Below are positions 47,654 through 57,334 of a stretch of DNA of 64,000 nucleotides, in pieces; the stretch's first letter is position 1, and every line of letters starts with the position of its first letter. Both the position numbers and the translations under genes were made by a program. The DNA comes from Phaeobacter bryozoorum. Its GTDB lineage: Bacteria; Pseudomonadota; Alphaproteobacteria; Rhodobacterales; Rhodobacteraceae. The DNA is taken from the NCBI RefSeq assembly GCF_041893525.1, contig NZ_CP169068.1. One strand, 5' to 3'. A model generated the notes under the pieces. That model saw nothing but the letters and a program-made list of their open reading frames with translations, did no database searches and was not told where the DNA came from.

Positions 47654-47717
47654 TCGGCCTCTTTTCTGGACGTGGGATTTGATGTTTATAGACCGCGATC
47701 AAAAAAGGGCCAGCGTC

Positions 47718-48248
47718 ATGACCATGTGGGTATTTGGATACGGATCTTTGTTGTGGAATCCAGGTTTTCCGGTGGCCCGCCGCGAAGTTGCGACCCTGCC
47801 GGGCTATGCGCGGTCCTTCTGCATGAAGTCGATCCATCATCGCGGCAGCGAGGAGAAACCCGGTCTTGTGCTGGCGCTGGATGCCATCGAAGGGGCGGCC
47901 TGTACCGGAATCGCGCTGGCGGTCGAGGCTGGCCACGAAGAGCAGACCTTGCTGGAACTGCGGGCGCGGGAGCTGATTTCCTCGGCCTATGTGGAGAAGG
48001 ATCTGACGGTGCAGCTGGCCAGCGGCGGGGAAGTTACCGCCGTGACCTATGTGATTGATCCCGATCATATCCAATATTGCGGCGGCATTAGCCTCGAAAC
48101 TCAGGCGCAGATCATTGCCGAAGCGGTTGGGGGACGTGGCCCCAATACCGAATATCTGTTCAATACGGCCGAGCATCTGGCGGAGATCGGGCTGCGCGAC
48201 GCTGATTTGGATTGGCTTGCGGCGCGTGTGCGGGATCTTGCGTCATAA
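47718..48248 (+). CDS. ChaC-like gamma-glutamylcyclotransferase
   Basis: A 176-residue enzyme of the ChaC family, which splits glutathione into 5-oxoproline and Cys-Gly. The substrate loop is WVFGYGSLLWNPGF (from residue 3), followed by GYARSFCMKSIHHRG. The acidic helix ELRARELISSAYVEKDL lies where the catalytic Glu is expected. ISLETQAQIIAEAVGGRGPN and TEYLFNTAEHLAEIG complete the fold. ATG 47718 gives the usual N-terminus MTMWVFGYG. Confidence 0.88.
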   Translation: MTMWVFGYGSLLWNPGFPVARREVATLPGYARSFCMKSIHHRGSEEKPGLVLALDAIEGAACTGIALAVEAGHEEQTLLELRARELISSAYVEKDLTVQLASGGEVTAVTYVIDPDHIQYCGGISLETQAQIIAEAVGGRGPNTEYLFNTAEHLAEIGLRDADLDWLAARVRDLAS

Positions 48249-48327
48249 AGCCTTGGCTCTTTTGAGGATTTGCCTATAGGCTCCGGTTCTGCAAGAGCAC
48301 CAAAAAAAAGTGTCAGGAGCCACAGCT

Positions 48328-49509
48328 ATGGCGCAGCCAGACCGCGAAAGCAGACCGCAGTTTTCCCAACCGGTACGCCAGATTATCATGATGCTGATCG
48401 CTCTCGGGCTGTCAGGGTTCGGGGCCTTTGTGGCGCTGCCGCGCGTTTTGCCGGTGTTTGAAGCCAACCCCTGGCTCAACGGGTTTATCGGTCTGGTGTT
48501 TGTTTTCGGCGTGATGGCCTGTTTCTGGCAGGTGCTGCAACTGATCGGGTCGGTACGCTGGATCGAGGCTTTCGCTGCCGGGGTCGCCAGAGAGGATGTT
48601 CGCCCACCGTCGATGCTGGCACCGCTGGCGTCACTGTTGCGGTCGCGGGGCGCGCGGATGCAGCTTGGCTCATCCTCGACCCGCTCGATCCTCGATTCCG
48701 TTGCGACCCGGATCGACGAAGAGCGTGAAATTACACGCTATATCGTTAACCTGCTGATTTTCCTTGGCCTTCTGGGGACGTTCTATGGTCTTGCGACCAC
48801 GGTGCCAGCGGTGGTCGATACCATCCGCAGCCTCGCCCCGCAGGAAGGTGAGGAAGGGATCGCAGTGTTCAACCGGCTGATGACCGGGCTTGAGGCGCAG
48901 CTGGGCGGCATGGGCGTTGCCTTTGCCTCGTCTTTGCTGGGGTTGGCGGGATCGCTGATCGTCGGGCTGCTTGAGCTGTTCGCAGGCCATGGTCAGAACC
49001 GGTTCTACCGTGAGCTTGAAGAATGGCTGTCGTCTTTTACCCGCGTCAGCTTTTCTTCAGGCGAGGAGACAGGCGGCGGTGAAAACACGGCACTTGCAGG
49101 TGTGCTGGACAGCATGACCGAGCAGATGGACGCGTTGCAGTCGATGTTTGTGCAAACCTCCGAAGCCCGCGCCGGGGTGGATCAGAAACTGTCCGAGCTG
49201 GTGGATGCGATTACAGATATGAACCGGCGGCAGGACCAAACCGAAGGCACGGCCCGGGCGCTGGAGCGGGTCGCAGTGGGGCAGGAGGCCCTGACCGAAC
49301 TGATGCGCGCCCATGGCGACGTCGGGCTGGATGCCGAAAGCCGGATGCGGCTGCGCTCTATCGACGTCCAGATGCTGCGCATCCTCGAAGAAATCTCCGC
49401 CGGCCGTCAGGAGAGCCTGGCGGAGCTGCGCAAGGATATCGACCTCCTGGTCAAGGCCTTTGCCCGACCGCGTGGATTGGGTCGCACCGCACGCGGCTCC
49501 GAGGACTAA
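48328..49509 (+). CDS. MotA/TolQ/ExbB-like proton channel protein
   Basis: A 393-residue inner-membrane protein. Helices near residues 20-40 and 50-75 are followed by a cytoplasmic loop, then the MotA/ExbB core (NLLIFLGLLGTFYGLATTVP and LGGMGVAFASSLLGLAGSLI). A long C-terminal cytoplasmic coiled-coil-like tail follows (from about residue 255). GTCAGGAGCCACAGCT supports ATG 48328. The OmpA-family partner starts three bases after the stop, so the pair should form a proton-driven motor complex anchored to peptidoglycan. It is distinct from the ExbBD-TonB set at 12969-15508. Confidence 0.85.
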   Translation: MAQPDRESRPQFSQPVRQIIMMLIALGLSGFGAFVALPRVLPVFEANPWLNGFIGLVFVFGVMACFWQVLQLIGSVRWIEAFAAGVAREDVRPPSMLAPLASLLRSRGARMQLGSSSTRSILDSVATRIDEEREITRYIVNLLIFLGLLGTFYGLATTVPAVVDTIRSLAPQEGEEGIAVFNRLMTGLEAQLGGMGVAFASSLLGLAGSLIVGLLELFAGHGQNRFYRELEEWLSSFTRVSFSSGEETGGGENTALAGVLDSMTEQMDALQSMFVQTSEARAGVDQKLSELVDAITDMNRRQDQTEGTARALERVAVGQEALTELMRAHGDVGLDAESRMRLRSIDVQMLRILEEISAGRQESLAELRKDIDLLVKAFARPRGLGRTARGSED

Positions 49510-49512
49510 GCG

Positions 49513-51480
49513 ATGGCCCTGTCACGTCGCACCGGACAGCGTTTTCAGGCCTCGATATGGCCGGGGTTCGTGGATGCGATGACGGGTCTGTTGCTGGTCC
49601 TGATGTTTCTTCTGACCATCTTCATGGTGGTTCAATTTGTGCTGCGCGAGACGATTTCGGGGCAGGAAAGCCAGCTGGATGAGCTGGCCGCGGAAGTCGG
49701 GGCGCTGGCGGATGCGCTTGGGCTGGAGGAGCGGGCCAACAGCCAGTTGCAGGCCCGTCTTGGCGCCTTGTCGGCGACGCTCGGCACCACGCAGGGCGCA
49801 CTTGAGGCTGCCGAGGCGGAGCTGTCGGCGGCGCGCGGAGAGATCAGCGATTTTGAGGCGCAGGTTGCGCAGCTGTTGCTTCGCCAGGAGGAGGCCAATG
49901 CCACGATCAGTGATCTGACCGCACAGCGCGCGGCGTTGCAGGCCTCGCAGTCTGAACTGGAAGGCGAGCGTGACGCGCTCTCGCAGGCGCTGGCTGCCAG
50001 CCGCAGTGAAATCGACGCCCAGACGGAGGCGGCCCGGCTGGCTGCGGCCAAACGCGAGGCGCTGGAGGCACTGGTTGCCGATCTGGAGACTACGGCGGCG
50101 GATGCCACGGCAGCGGCGCAGCAGCTGGAAACGGAGCTCACCTCTGCCGAGGCAGCGCGCCTTGCGGAGGCGGCTGCCGCCGAGGCGCTGCGCAACCGGC
50201 TGCAAGATGCGGATGCCGAATTGACCGCCATGACCCTCGCGCTTGAGGCGCAGCGGCAGGCCGCCGAGGATACGCTGACATTGCTTGCCGCTGCTGAAAC
50301 GGCCAAGGACCAGCTGGATGCGCGGCTGGCCGAGGTTCTGGACGCGCTCGACAGCGCACAGGCAGCGAGCGCGGACCGGGATGTTCTGGCCGAGCGTCTG
50401 ACCCGTGTCTTGGCGCAGCTCGATGCCACACAGACACGCGCCGACAGCGAGGTCGCGGCATTGCAGGAAGAGCTGGACCGGCTGCGGCAGAGCCGTGACA
50501 CCGCGCAATCGGATCTTGAAACCACCACGGCGGCGCAGGCCGAATTGGAACAGCGCCTGCTGGAGGCGCTGGGCAAATTGGAACAGGCCAATGCAGCTGC
50601 TGCGGACCGGGATCTGTTGCAGCAGCGATTGCTGGCGGCCCTGAGCGACGGCAAGGATCAGGCCGCCGAAAGCGCCGAGCTGGCGAGCCTTGCAGAGCAG
50701 CGTGCCGCCCTGCTGGCACAGGCCCGCGAGAGCCTGAACGCCGAGCAGGCCATATCCGAGGAGGCGCGGCGTCAGACCGCACTGCTGAACCAGCAGGTCG
50801 CCGCCCTGCGCGAACAGCTTGGCGGTTTGCAGGCTCTGCTGGACGATTACAAAGCCCGTGATGCAGCACAGTCGGTGCAGATGCAGAACCTTGGTCAGGA
50901 TCTGAACGCTGCCCTGGCCCGGGCCGCCGCCGAGGAACGCCGACGTCGGCTTCTGGAAGAGAGTGAGCGCAAGCGACTGGAGGCTGAGGCAGAGCAGCTC
51001 AGCTCCAAGGCGCAGGATCTTGAGCAGTATCGTTCAGAGTTCTTTGGCAGGCTGCGCGATGTGCTGGGTAATCAGGAAGGGGTGCGGATCGAAGGCGACC
51101 GTTTTGTCTTTGCCTCGGAAGTGCTGTTTGCCCCCGGAAGCGCCGATCTTTCGCTGGAAGGGCGGGCTGAAATCGCCAAGGTCGCAGGGATCCTGCAGAC
51201 CGTGGCAGCGGCCATTCCGCCGGAAATCAACTGGATCATCCGGGTTGATGGGCACACCGATGACACCCCGCTGGGGGTGCACCCGAAATTTGCCGATAAC
51301 TGGGAGCTGAGCCAGGGCCGCGCGCTGTCGGTGGTGCGCTACATGGTGCAGGCGCTGGGCATCCCGCCCGAGCGCCTGTCTGCCAATGGATTTGGTGAAT
51401 ATCAGCCGGTGAATCCAGCCCCGACTGCGGCTGCAAGGGCGCAGAACCGCCGGATCGAGCTGAAATTCACCGAGCGCTGA
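49513..51480 (+). CDS. MotB/OmpA-family protein with long coiled coil
   Basis: A 655-residue protein with one N-terminal membrane helix (GFVDAMTGLLLVLMFLLTIFM, with the Asp placed as in MotB). About 430 residues of Ala/Glu/Gln-rich periplasmic coiled coil follow. The C-terminal OmpA peptidoglycan-binding domain includes FASEVLFAPGSADLS, IIRVDGHTDDTPL, then NWELSQGRALSVVRYM and AQNRRIELKF. Together with the upstream MotA-like protein it could transmit proton-motive force across the envelope. It is conserved in related bacteria as I recall, but its role is unknown. Confidence 0.87.
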   Translation: MALSRRTGQRFQASIWPGFVDAMTGLLLVLMFLLTIFMVVQFVLRETISGQESQLDELAAEVGALADALGLEERANSQLQARLGALSATLGTTQGALEAAEAELSAARGEISDFEAQVAQLLLRQEEANATISDLTAQRAALQASQSELEGERDALSQALAASRSEIDAQTEAARLAAAKREALEALVADLETTAADATAAAQQLETELTSAEAARLAEAAAAEALRNRLQDADAELTAMTLALEAQRQAAEDTLTLLAAAETAKDQLDARLAEVLDALDSAQAASADRDVLAERLTRVLAQLDATQTRADSEVAALQEELDRLRQSRDTAQSDLETTTAAQAELEQRLLEALGKLEQANAAAADRDLLQQRLLAALSDGKDQAAESAELASLAEQRAALLAQARESLNAEQAISEEARRQTALLNQQVAALREQLGGLQALLDDYKARDAAQSVQMQNLGQDLNAALARAAAEERRRRLLEESERKRLEAEAEQLSSKAQDLEQYRSEFFGRLRDVLGNQEGVRIEGDRFVFASEVLFAPGSADLSLEGRAEIAKVAGILQTVAAAIPPEINWIIRVDGHTDDTPLGVHPKFADNWELSQGRALSVVRYMVQALGIPPERLSANGFGEYQPVNPAPTAAARAQNRRIELKFTER

Positions 51481-51496
51481 GGTGCCATTGCCGGTG

Positions 51497-52066
51497 CTAC
51501 CGGCGCGTGATCTGCGCTTCTGCCTGGGTGCGCTGTTTGCGGCGGGCTGCCAGTCGCGAAATCAGTGCTTTGGCTTCGGCGGTGGGCTCCTGTTCGATAC
51601 GCCTGTAGTCGCTGCCATCGCGTTGCCGGGTCAGCAATCCACAGGAAATCATGGTGCGCCGCAGGGTTGCGGGATCCCTGAAGCGATGTTCGCCGATCAG
51701 CAGCGCATTCACCTGCGCCTCCTGCAACGCCCTGTCGGCCGGAAAGACCGACCAGAGCCCAAACAGCGCAAGCGTCTGCACGGCGCGTTTTGACGGCCAA
51801 CGCAGCAGCCGCCCCTGATCATCGAAATGGCCCAGCGTGCGCTCGATCAGCCGATGATCAGCCGCCGGCGCCATTGTGGTTTTCGTCAGCCGTCGGGCCG
51901 CTGCCTGTATGGCGCGCTGGTGTTGCAGGTTCTGAAAACCGGCGGCGCGGGCGAGCATGTTCATCAGTGTCAGATGCGAGGGGCTGGCCTCGCCCAGTTG
52001 CCGGGACAGGGCGCGGGAGAAATGGGACAGGTCATCCACCTGTAGGGGAAGCGGTTTTCGGGTCAT
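51497..52066 (-). CDS. DUF2087 family protein
   Basis: A 189-residue cytoplasmic protein. The C-terminal half matches DUF2087: ERTLGHFDDQGRLLRWPSKR, ALFGLWSVFP, LLIGEHRFRDPATLRRTMI, LTRQRDGSDYRRIE. The domain is often linked to winged-helix regulators, so a DNA-binding or regulatory role is possible. The N-terminal part is helical. ATG 52066 has only a weak GGATGCAAT site. It is convergent with the OmpA-family gene, 16 bp apart. Confidence 0.78.
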   Translation of the reverse strand: MTRKPLPLQVDDLSHFSRALSRQLGEASPSHLTLMNMLARAAGFQNLQHQRAIQAAARRLTKTTMAPAADHRLIERTLGHFDDQGRLLRWPSKRAVQTLALFGLWSVFPADRALQEAQVNALLIGEHRFRDPATLRRTMISCGLLTRQRDGSDYRRIEQEPTAEAKALISRLAARRKQRTQAEAQITRR

Positions 52067-52273
52067 ATTGCATCCAATCGGCGCCTGTGCGGGTCGTTGG
52101 TCGCTGTCCTGACGACGCGGCGCCATCTGCGATGGAAACCGTTCGGTGATATGGCAGGTTTAGCTCTCCCATGCGGGAGCAGCGACGCCTCGGTGTCTGC
52201 CGACCGTGGCAGCAGATTAGCCGCTGAGAGCGGCAAGGCCAAGAGGGCTTGGCCCCGCCGTGTCGGTGAAGCC

Positions 52274-53239
52274 CTATTTCACCGTCATTTCCTGGCGCTG
52301 ATCATCTACGAGCTGGCCGTCGCGCAGCAGTGTCGCGGTTGCGATGTAGCGGCCGGGTTGCAGCCCCGATCCACGGATCCGTTTGCCCGCGGCGCGGAAG
52401 AGCTGCGCTTGGGTTTTTTCCAGCGGTTCTGTCTGCTCCAGCAGGGTGCCCTGCGGCCCGTCGATACGCAGCACCAGCTGGTCACCGCTGCGGGCGCCGA
52501 AGGCATAGGCCCAGAACACGATTGCGCCGCTGCCGGTTGCCAGTGGCGACTGATCGGCGATCCCGGCCTTGATCGCTGCAAATTTCGGAACATGGTCGGC
52601 AAAGCCGCTGCCCAGAAAGCCGCCGGCCTGATAGGTGATCTCCTCGGCCCAGAGCGGCGCGCCGATGTCGGCACCGCAGCCCTGCTCCATCCGGGGGCCA
52701 AAGGGGTCTATGGTGATACCATCCTTGCGCACGGAAAGATGCAGATGGGGAAACTGGGTGTTGCCGGAGAGGCCGATTTCCCCAAGCGGTGTGCCGGCCG
52801 TGACCCTGTCGCCGGAGCTGACCTGGATGGACCCACGTTTCATGTGGCAATACTGAGTTTCCCAGCCGCCGCCGTGGCGCAGCAGAACCCCGTTTCCACA
52901 TTCCCGCCCCTCGATCGCGGGGTCGTCCGGCCCGCTGGAATAGCGGTCCTCCATCCCGTCGCGGCTGCCGACCACGGTGCCATCCGCCGCGGCAAAGACA
53001 GTGACGCCGACCTCCATGTCGCTGAGATAGGGCAGGGCGATATCCGTACCCTTGTGGCCGTCATAGGTGAGGGGATTGCAGGTGAAATCCTGTGTCGCCG
53101 GTCCGATGGCGCGATCGACATATTGCTGGATCTGGCAGCTGTCGCCTAGGGTGCAATCGACCGGCCAGTCCAGAACGAGATCGCTCGCCGCGACGGGCGC
53201 GGCGAGCGAGGAGAGAAATGCCAGGGGCAAAAGACGCAT
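52274..53239 (-). CDS. M23-family peptidase (LytM-like), exported
   Basis: A 321-residue protein with a signal peptide (LPLAFLSSLAAPVAASD). The LytM zinc site is seen as DGHKGTDIA (His62, Asp66) and the HLH motif in TQFPHLHLSVRKDG. Other marks are GVLLRHGGGWETQYCHM and the GDRVTAGTPLGEIGLSGNT turn. It would cleave peptidoglycan cross-bridges or activate amidases in the periplasm. The C-terminal 120 residues form an unassigned domain. It lies just downstream of clpA on the same strand. Confidence 0.9.
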   Translation of the reverse strand: MRLLPLAFLSSLAAPVAASDLVLDWPVDCTLGDSCQIQQYVDRAIGPATQDFTCNPLTYDGHKGTDIALPYLSDMEVGVTVFAAADGTVVGSRDGMEDRYSSGPDDPAIEGRECGNGVLLRHGGGWETQYCHMKRGSIQVSSGDRVTAGTPLGEIGLSGNTQFPHLHLSVRKDGITIDPFGPRMEQGCGADIGAPLWAEEITYQAGGFLGSGFADHVPKFAAIKAGIADQSPLATGSGAIVFWAYAFGARSGDQLVLRIDGPQGTLLEQTEPLEKTQAQLFRAAGKRIRGSGLQPGRYIATATLLRDGQLVDDQRQEMTVK

Positions 53240-53244
53240 TGCTG

Positions 53245-55566
53245 TTACTCGGCCGTAAGCAGCGGCGGCCTGTCCCCCGAGATGCGAGGCTTGGCCGGGC
53301 CTTCGATCCTGAGATCCAGTTTGCCATCCTTGATGCCGACCTTGACCAGGCCCCCCTTGGAGAGTTTGCCAAACAGCAGCTCTTCCGCCAGCGGTTTCTT
53401 GATGTGCTCCTGAATGACACGGCCCAGAGGACGCGCGCCCATGCGGTCGTCGTAGCCTTTGTCAGCCAGCCATTCTGCCGCCTTGCGGGTGAGTTCGATC
53501 GAGACATTGCGGTCCATCAGCTGGGCTTCCAGTTGCAGGACAAATTTCTCGACCACCTGCAGGATGACGTCCTTGGGCAGCGGTGCAAAGGAGATCACCG
53601 CGTCCAGACGGTTGCGGAACTCCGGGGTGAACGTGCGTTCGATGGCGGCTGTATCCTCGCCTTCGCGGCGATCACGACCAAAGCCGATGGCGGCCTTTGC
53701 CTGCTCGGATGCGCCGGCATTCGAGGTCATGATAAGCACGACATTGCGGAAGTTCACGGTGCGGCCGTTGTGATCGGTCAGCTGGCCATTATCCATGACC
53801 TGCAACAGGATGTTGAACACATCCGGGTGCGCCTTCTCGATTTCATCCAGCAGCAGCACGCAGTGGGGATGCTGGTCAACACCATCGGTCAACAGCCCGC
53901 CCTGATCAAAACCGACATAGCCCGGAGGCGCACCGATCAGGCGGGAAACCGCGTGTTTCTCCATGTATTCGGACATGTCAAACCGCAGAAGCTCCACACC
54001 CAGCGTATCGGCGAGCTGTTTGGCGACCTCTGTCTTGCCGACGCCGGTGGGGCCTGCAAAGAGATAGTTGCCGATGGGTTTTTCCGGTTCGCGCAGACCG
54101 GCACGGGCCAGTTTGATGGCGCTGGACAGCGCCTCGATCGCGTTGTCCTGACCAAAGACCACCCGTTTCAGCGAGCGCTCCAGATCCTTCAGCACCTCGG
54201 CGTCGTCCTTGGAGACGTTTTTGGGCGGGATGCGGGCGATCTTGGCGACAACCGCTTCGATCTCCTTCACACCGATGGTCTTGCGGCGTTTGCTTTCGAC
54301 CACCAGATGCTGTGCGGCACCGGCCTCGTCGATGACGTCAATCGCCTTGTCCGGCAGTTTGCGATCATTGATGTAGCGGGCGGAGAGCTCCACCGCAGAT
54401 TTGATCGCATCGCTGGTAAAGCGGATGCCGTGATGGTCCTCGAAATAGGGTTTCAGCCCTTTCAGGATCTCGATGGAATCCTCGACCGACGGTTCATTCA
54501 CATCAATTTTCTGGAACCGGCGGGACAGCGCGCGGTCCTTCTCGAAATGCTGGCGGAACTCCTTGTAGGTGGTGGAGCCCATGGTGCGCAGCTTGCCGCC
54601 CTGAAGCGCGGGCTTCAGCAGGTTGGACGCGTCCATGGCCCCGCCGGAGGTGGCGCCTGCGCCGATCACCGTGTGGATTTCGTCAATGAACAGAACTGCA
54701 TCGGGGTGATCTTCCAGCTCGGTAACGACGGCTTTCAGACGTTCCTCGAAATCGCCGCGGTAGCGGGTGCCCGCCAGCAGCGCGCCCATATCCAGCGAAT
54801 AGATGGTGGTTTCCGACAGAACCTCGGGCGTTTCACCGGCGACAATCTTGCGCGCCAGACCTTCGGCGATGGCGGTCTTGCCAACGCCGGGATCGCCAAC
54901 CAGAAGCGGGTTGTTCTTGCGGCGGCGGCACAGAACCTGGATGCAGCGCTCAACCTCGTGGCTGCGCCCGATCAGCGGGTCAATGTCGCCCTCGCGCGAT
55001 TTTTCATTGAGATCGACGCAGTATTTCGCCAGCGCGCTCTCTTTCTTGTCGCCCTCGGTGGTGGGCTGGGGCTCTTCTTCGACTTCGGGGGAGCCGGTGA
55101 CGGGCCGGGACTCACCAAAGGCCGGATCCTTGGCCACGCCATGGGCGATGAAATTCACCGCGTCATAGCGGGTCATGTCCTGATCCTGCAGGAAGTAGGC
55201 CGCGTCGCTCTCGCGCTCGGCGAAGATGGCGACCAGCACATTGGCGCCCGTCACCTCGGTCCGGCCGGAGCTTTGAACATGGATGGCGGCGCGCTGGATC
55301 ACGCGCTGGAAGGCAGCGGTCGGTACCGCTTCGGAGCCGTCGATGTCGGTGACCAGATTGGCGAGATCCTCATCGACAAATTCGACAAGGGTTGCACGCA
55401 ATTCGGTGAGGTCGACACTGCAGGCGCGCATGACGCGGGCCGCGTCCGGCTCATCCAGCAGGGCCAGAAGCAGATGCTCCAGGGTTGCGAATTCGTGACG
55501 CCGTTCGTTTGCCAGCGCAAGCGCGGCGTGAATGGCCTGTTCCAAAGTGCTCGAGAATGAAGGCAC
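53245..55566 (-). CDS. clpA: ATP-dependent Clp protease ATP-binding subunit ClpA
   Basis: A 773-residue AAA+ unfoldase that feeds proteins to ClpP. The N-domain repeats (LEQAIHAALALANERRHEFA) are followed by D1 with Walker A GDPGVGKT and Walker B VLFIDEIHTVIGAG. D2 has GPTGVGKT and VLLLDEIEKAHPDV. The ClpP-docking loop is AAIGFG. GTG 55566 has AAGAGGAGCACGCCC upstream. The adaptor gene clpS is not next to it. Confidence 0.97.
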   Translation of the reverse strand: MPSFSSTLEQAIHAALALANERRHEFATLEHLLLALLDEPDAARVMRACSVDLTELRATLVEFVDEDLANLVTDIDGSEAVPTAAFQRVIQRAAIHVQSSGRTEVTGANVLVAIFAERESDAAYFLQDQDMTRYDAVNFIAHGVAKDPAFGESRPVTGSPEVEEEPQPTTEGDKKESALAKYCVDLNEKSREGDIDPLIGRSHEVERCIQVLCRRRKNNPLLVGDPGVGKTAIAEGLARKIVAGETPEVLSETTIYSLDMGALLAGTRYRGDFEERLKAVVTELEDHPDAVLFIDEIHTVIGAGATSGGAMDASNLLKPALQGGKLRTMGSTTYKEFRQHFEKDRALSRRFQKIDVNEPSVEDSIEILKGLKPYFEDHHGIRFTSDAIKSAVELSARYINDRKLPDKAIDVIDEAGAAQHLVVESKRRKTIGVKEIEAVVAKIARIPPKNVSKDDAEVLKDLERSLKRVVFGQDNAIEALSSAIKLARAGLREPEKPIGNYLFAGPTGVGKTEVAKQLADTLGVELLRFDMSEYMEKHAVSRLIGAPPGYVGFDQGGLLTDGVDQHPHCVLLLDEIEKAHPDVFNILLQVMDNGQLTDHNGRTVNFRNVVLIMTSNAGASEQAKAAIGFGRDRREGEDTAAIERTFTPEFRNRLDAVISFAPLPKDVILQVVEKFVLQLEAQLMDRNVSIELTRKAAEWLADKGYDDRMGARPLGRVIQEHIKKPLAEELLFGKLSKGGLVKVGIKDGKLDLRIEGPAKPRISGDRPPLLTAE

Positions 55567-55748
55567 GGGCGTGCTCCTCTTGGTCTTGGGTTGGCGTTGA
55601 GGCTGTGGGACGGATGCCTAGCCTTCCACAGTCCAACCATGTCCTGATAGTATTAGAGTTTGGTTGATACGTGCCCGGCTTCAAGTTCTTTCTTGCAATT
55701 TCTTGTCACATTTCTCGTGACTGTGCCGTGAAACGGCAGCCGGGGCGC

Positions 55749-56522
55749 CTAAAACTTGTCCTTTCGCGCCCGGATTTCAGCAAAGACCTTGGTCGCCGGC
55801 GCCCCGCCCATGCCAAGGGCATCCTTGACGCTGTCGAGATGGGCCCGCAGGAACGGGTTGGTGTCCAGCTCCTCTTGCAGGCGTGACGGGACTGTTGGCC
55901 GCCCTTCTGCACGGTCCGCATCAATCGCCGCGCAGCGCTGTTGCAGAGCCGGGTTGTCCGGGTCGATGGTGAGCGCGAAGCGGGCATTGGACTGGGTGTA
56001 TTCATGGCCGGAATAGACCGTGGTGTCGCGGGGCAGGGCGGCGAGTTTCTGCAGGCTCTGCCACATCTGGTCGGCAGTCCCTTCAAACAGGCGGCCACAT
56101 CCCAGCGCCATCAGGCTGTCGGCTGTGAAAACCGCTGAGGACGCCGGGAGGTGAAAGGCAATATGGCAGAGGGTATGGCCGGAGACATCCAGCACATGGA
56201 CCTCCTCGCCGAGGCAGCTGAAGGTCTCTCCCTCGGCCACCGCCAGATCTAGATCCGGCAGGCGATGGGCATCGGCGCGCGCGCCGACGATCTGGCAGTC
56301 ATAGGATGCACGCAGGTCGGCGACCCCGTCGATATGATCCCAGTGGTGGTAAGTCAGCAGGATCTGATCCAGCCCCCAGCCGCGCCTGTCTAGCTCCGAC
56401 TTGATGGCCTCCGCTTCCGGCGCATCAACCAGCGCGGTCTGACCGGTGGCGGCATTGTGCAGCAAAAAGGCATAGTTGTCGGACAGGCAGGGCAGGGTGA
56501 CGATTTCAAGGGGCATGGTCAT
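55749..56522 (-). CDS. gloB: Hydroxyacylglutathione hydrolase (glyoxalase II)
   Basis: A 257-residue metallo-beta-lactamase-fold enzyme that hydrolyses S-lactoylglutathione in methylglyoxal detoxification. The metal site THHWDHxDG type is present as LLTYHHWDHIDGVADL. Other marks are LDVSGHTLCHIAFHL, FTADSLMALGCGRLFEG and VYSGHEYTQSNARFA. ATG 56522 (MTMPLEIV) or the ATG two codons later is the start; GAGAAG lies upstream. It diverges from the methyltransferase gene with 65 bp between. Confidence 0.95.
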   Translation of the reverse strand: MTMPLEIVTLPCLSDNYAFLLHNAATGQTALVDAPEAEAIKSELDRRGWGLDQILLTYHHWDHIDGVADLRASYDCQIVGARADAHRLPDLDLAVAEGETFSCLGEEVHVLDVSGHTLCHIAFHLPASSAVFTADSLMALGCGRLFEGTADQMWQSLQKLAALPRDTTVYSGHEYTQSNARFALTIDPDNPALQQRCAAIDADRAEGRPTVPSRLQEELDTNPFLRAHLDSVKDALGMGGAPATKVFAEIRARKDKF

Positions 56523-56587
56523 TCGCTTCTCGATGGGTAAACTGACGGCGACTGGCCTCAGATTGGCCCAAGCAACGGACGCCCGCA

Positions 56588-57334
56588 ATGCATGTTGATG
56601 TTCAGGATCTGAGGAATTTCTACTATCGCAGCACCCTAGGGCGGGCGGCGCAGGCGTCGATCCGCGGTCGGCTGCTGGAACTATGGCCCGAGGCGGCCGG
56701 GCTGACGGTCGCGGGGTTTGGGTTTGCGGCACCGCTGCTGCGCCCCTATCTGGCAGAGGCGCGGCGGGTGATTGCGCTGATGCCCGGGCCGCAGGGGGTG
56801 ATGCAATGGCCGGCCGGGCTGCCCAATGTTTCGGTGCTCTGCGAAGAGACCTCCTGGCCGATTGAAACCGGGCATGTGGATCGGCTGGTGCTGCTGCACG
56901 GGCTGGAGACCTCGGACCGGCCGTCGCATCTGCTGGAGGAATGCTGGCGGGTGCTGGGACCGGGGGGGCGCGCCGTCTTTGTGGTGCCCAACCGTGCCGG
57001 TCTCTGGGCGCGCTCGGATGTGACCCCGTTTGGCTTTGGCCGCCCCTATACGCTGAGCCAGGTGGAAAATCAGCTGCGCCTGCATCAGTTCACCGTCGAG
57101 CGGCACTCAGCCGCGCTTTATCTGCCGCCCAGTCAGCGCCGCTTCTGGCTGAAGTCCGGGCCTTTGTTTGAGCGGATGGGGGATCGTCTTCCGGCGATGC
57201 TGGGGGGCGGTGCGTTTCTGGTGGAGGTCAGCAAGCAAGTGCATGTCCAGCGCGGCGAGATGACCCGCCTGCGCCGTCCCAACCCGATCCGGGTGCTGGA
57301 AGGGTTGTCCAATCCGATGCCCGAACCGGCGTGA
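56588..57334 (+). CDS. SAM-dependent methyltransferase (type 11)
   Basis: A 248-residue methyltransferase. The SAM region (VAGFGFAAPLLRPYLAEARR) departs from the canonical GxGxG. The downstream elements SWPIETGHVDRLVLLHGLET and LLEECWRVLGPGGRAVFVVP are typical of family 11 enzymes. The C-terminal half includes TPFGFGRPYTLSQVENQLRL. It is commonly found beside gloB in Rhodobacteraceae, as I recall; the substrate is unknown. Confidence 0.8.
   Translation: MHVDVQDLRNFYYRSTLGRAAQASIRGRLLELWPEAAGLTVAGFGFAAPLLRPYLAEARRVIALMPGPQGVMQWPAGLPNVSVLCEETSWPIETGHVDRLVLLHGLETSDRPSHLLEECWRVLGPGGRAVFVVPNRAGLWARSDVTPFGFGRPYTLSQVENQLRLHQFTVERHSAALYLPPSQRRFWLKSGPLFERMGDRLPAMLGGGAFLVEVSKQVHVQRGEMTRLRRPNPIRVLEGLSNPMPEPA

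Noticed and set aside
48328..51480. Possible Zorya-type anti-phage system (ZorA/ZorB-like pair)
   Set aside because: A MotA-like and OmpA-like pair is present, but no ZorC, ZorD or ZorE gene follows. The long coiled coil is in the OmpA partner rather than mainly in the MotA-like one, and the neighbours are housekeeping genes.
53092..55560. Long plus-strand open frame opposite clpA
   Set aside because: It is the antisense shadow of clpA, which has both AAA+ domains intact.
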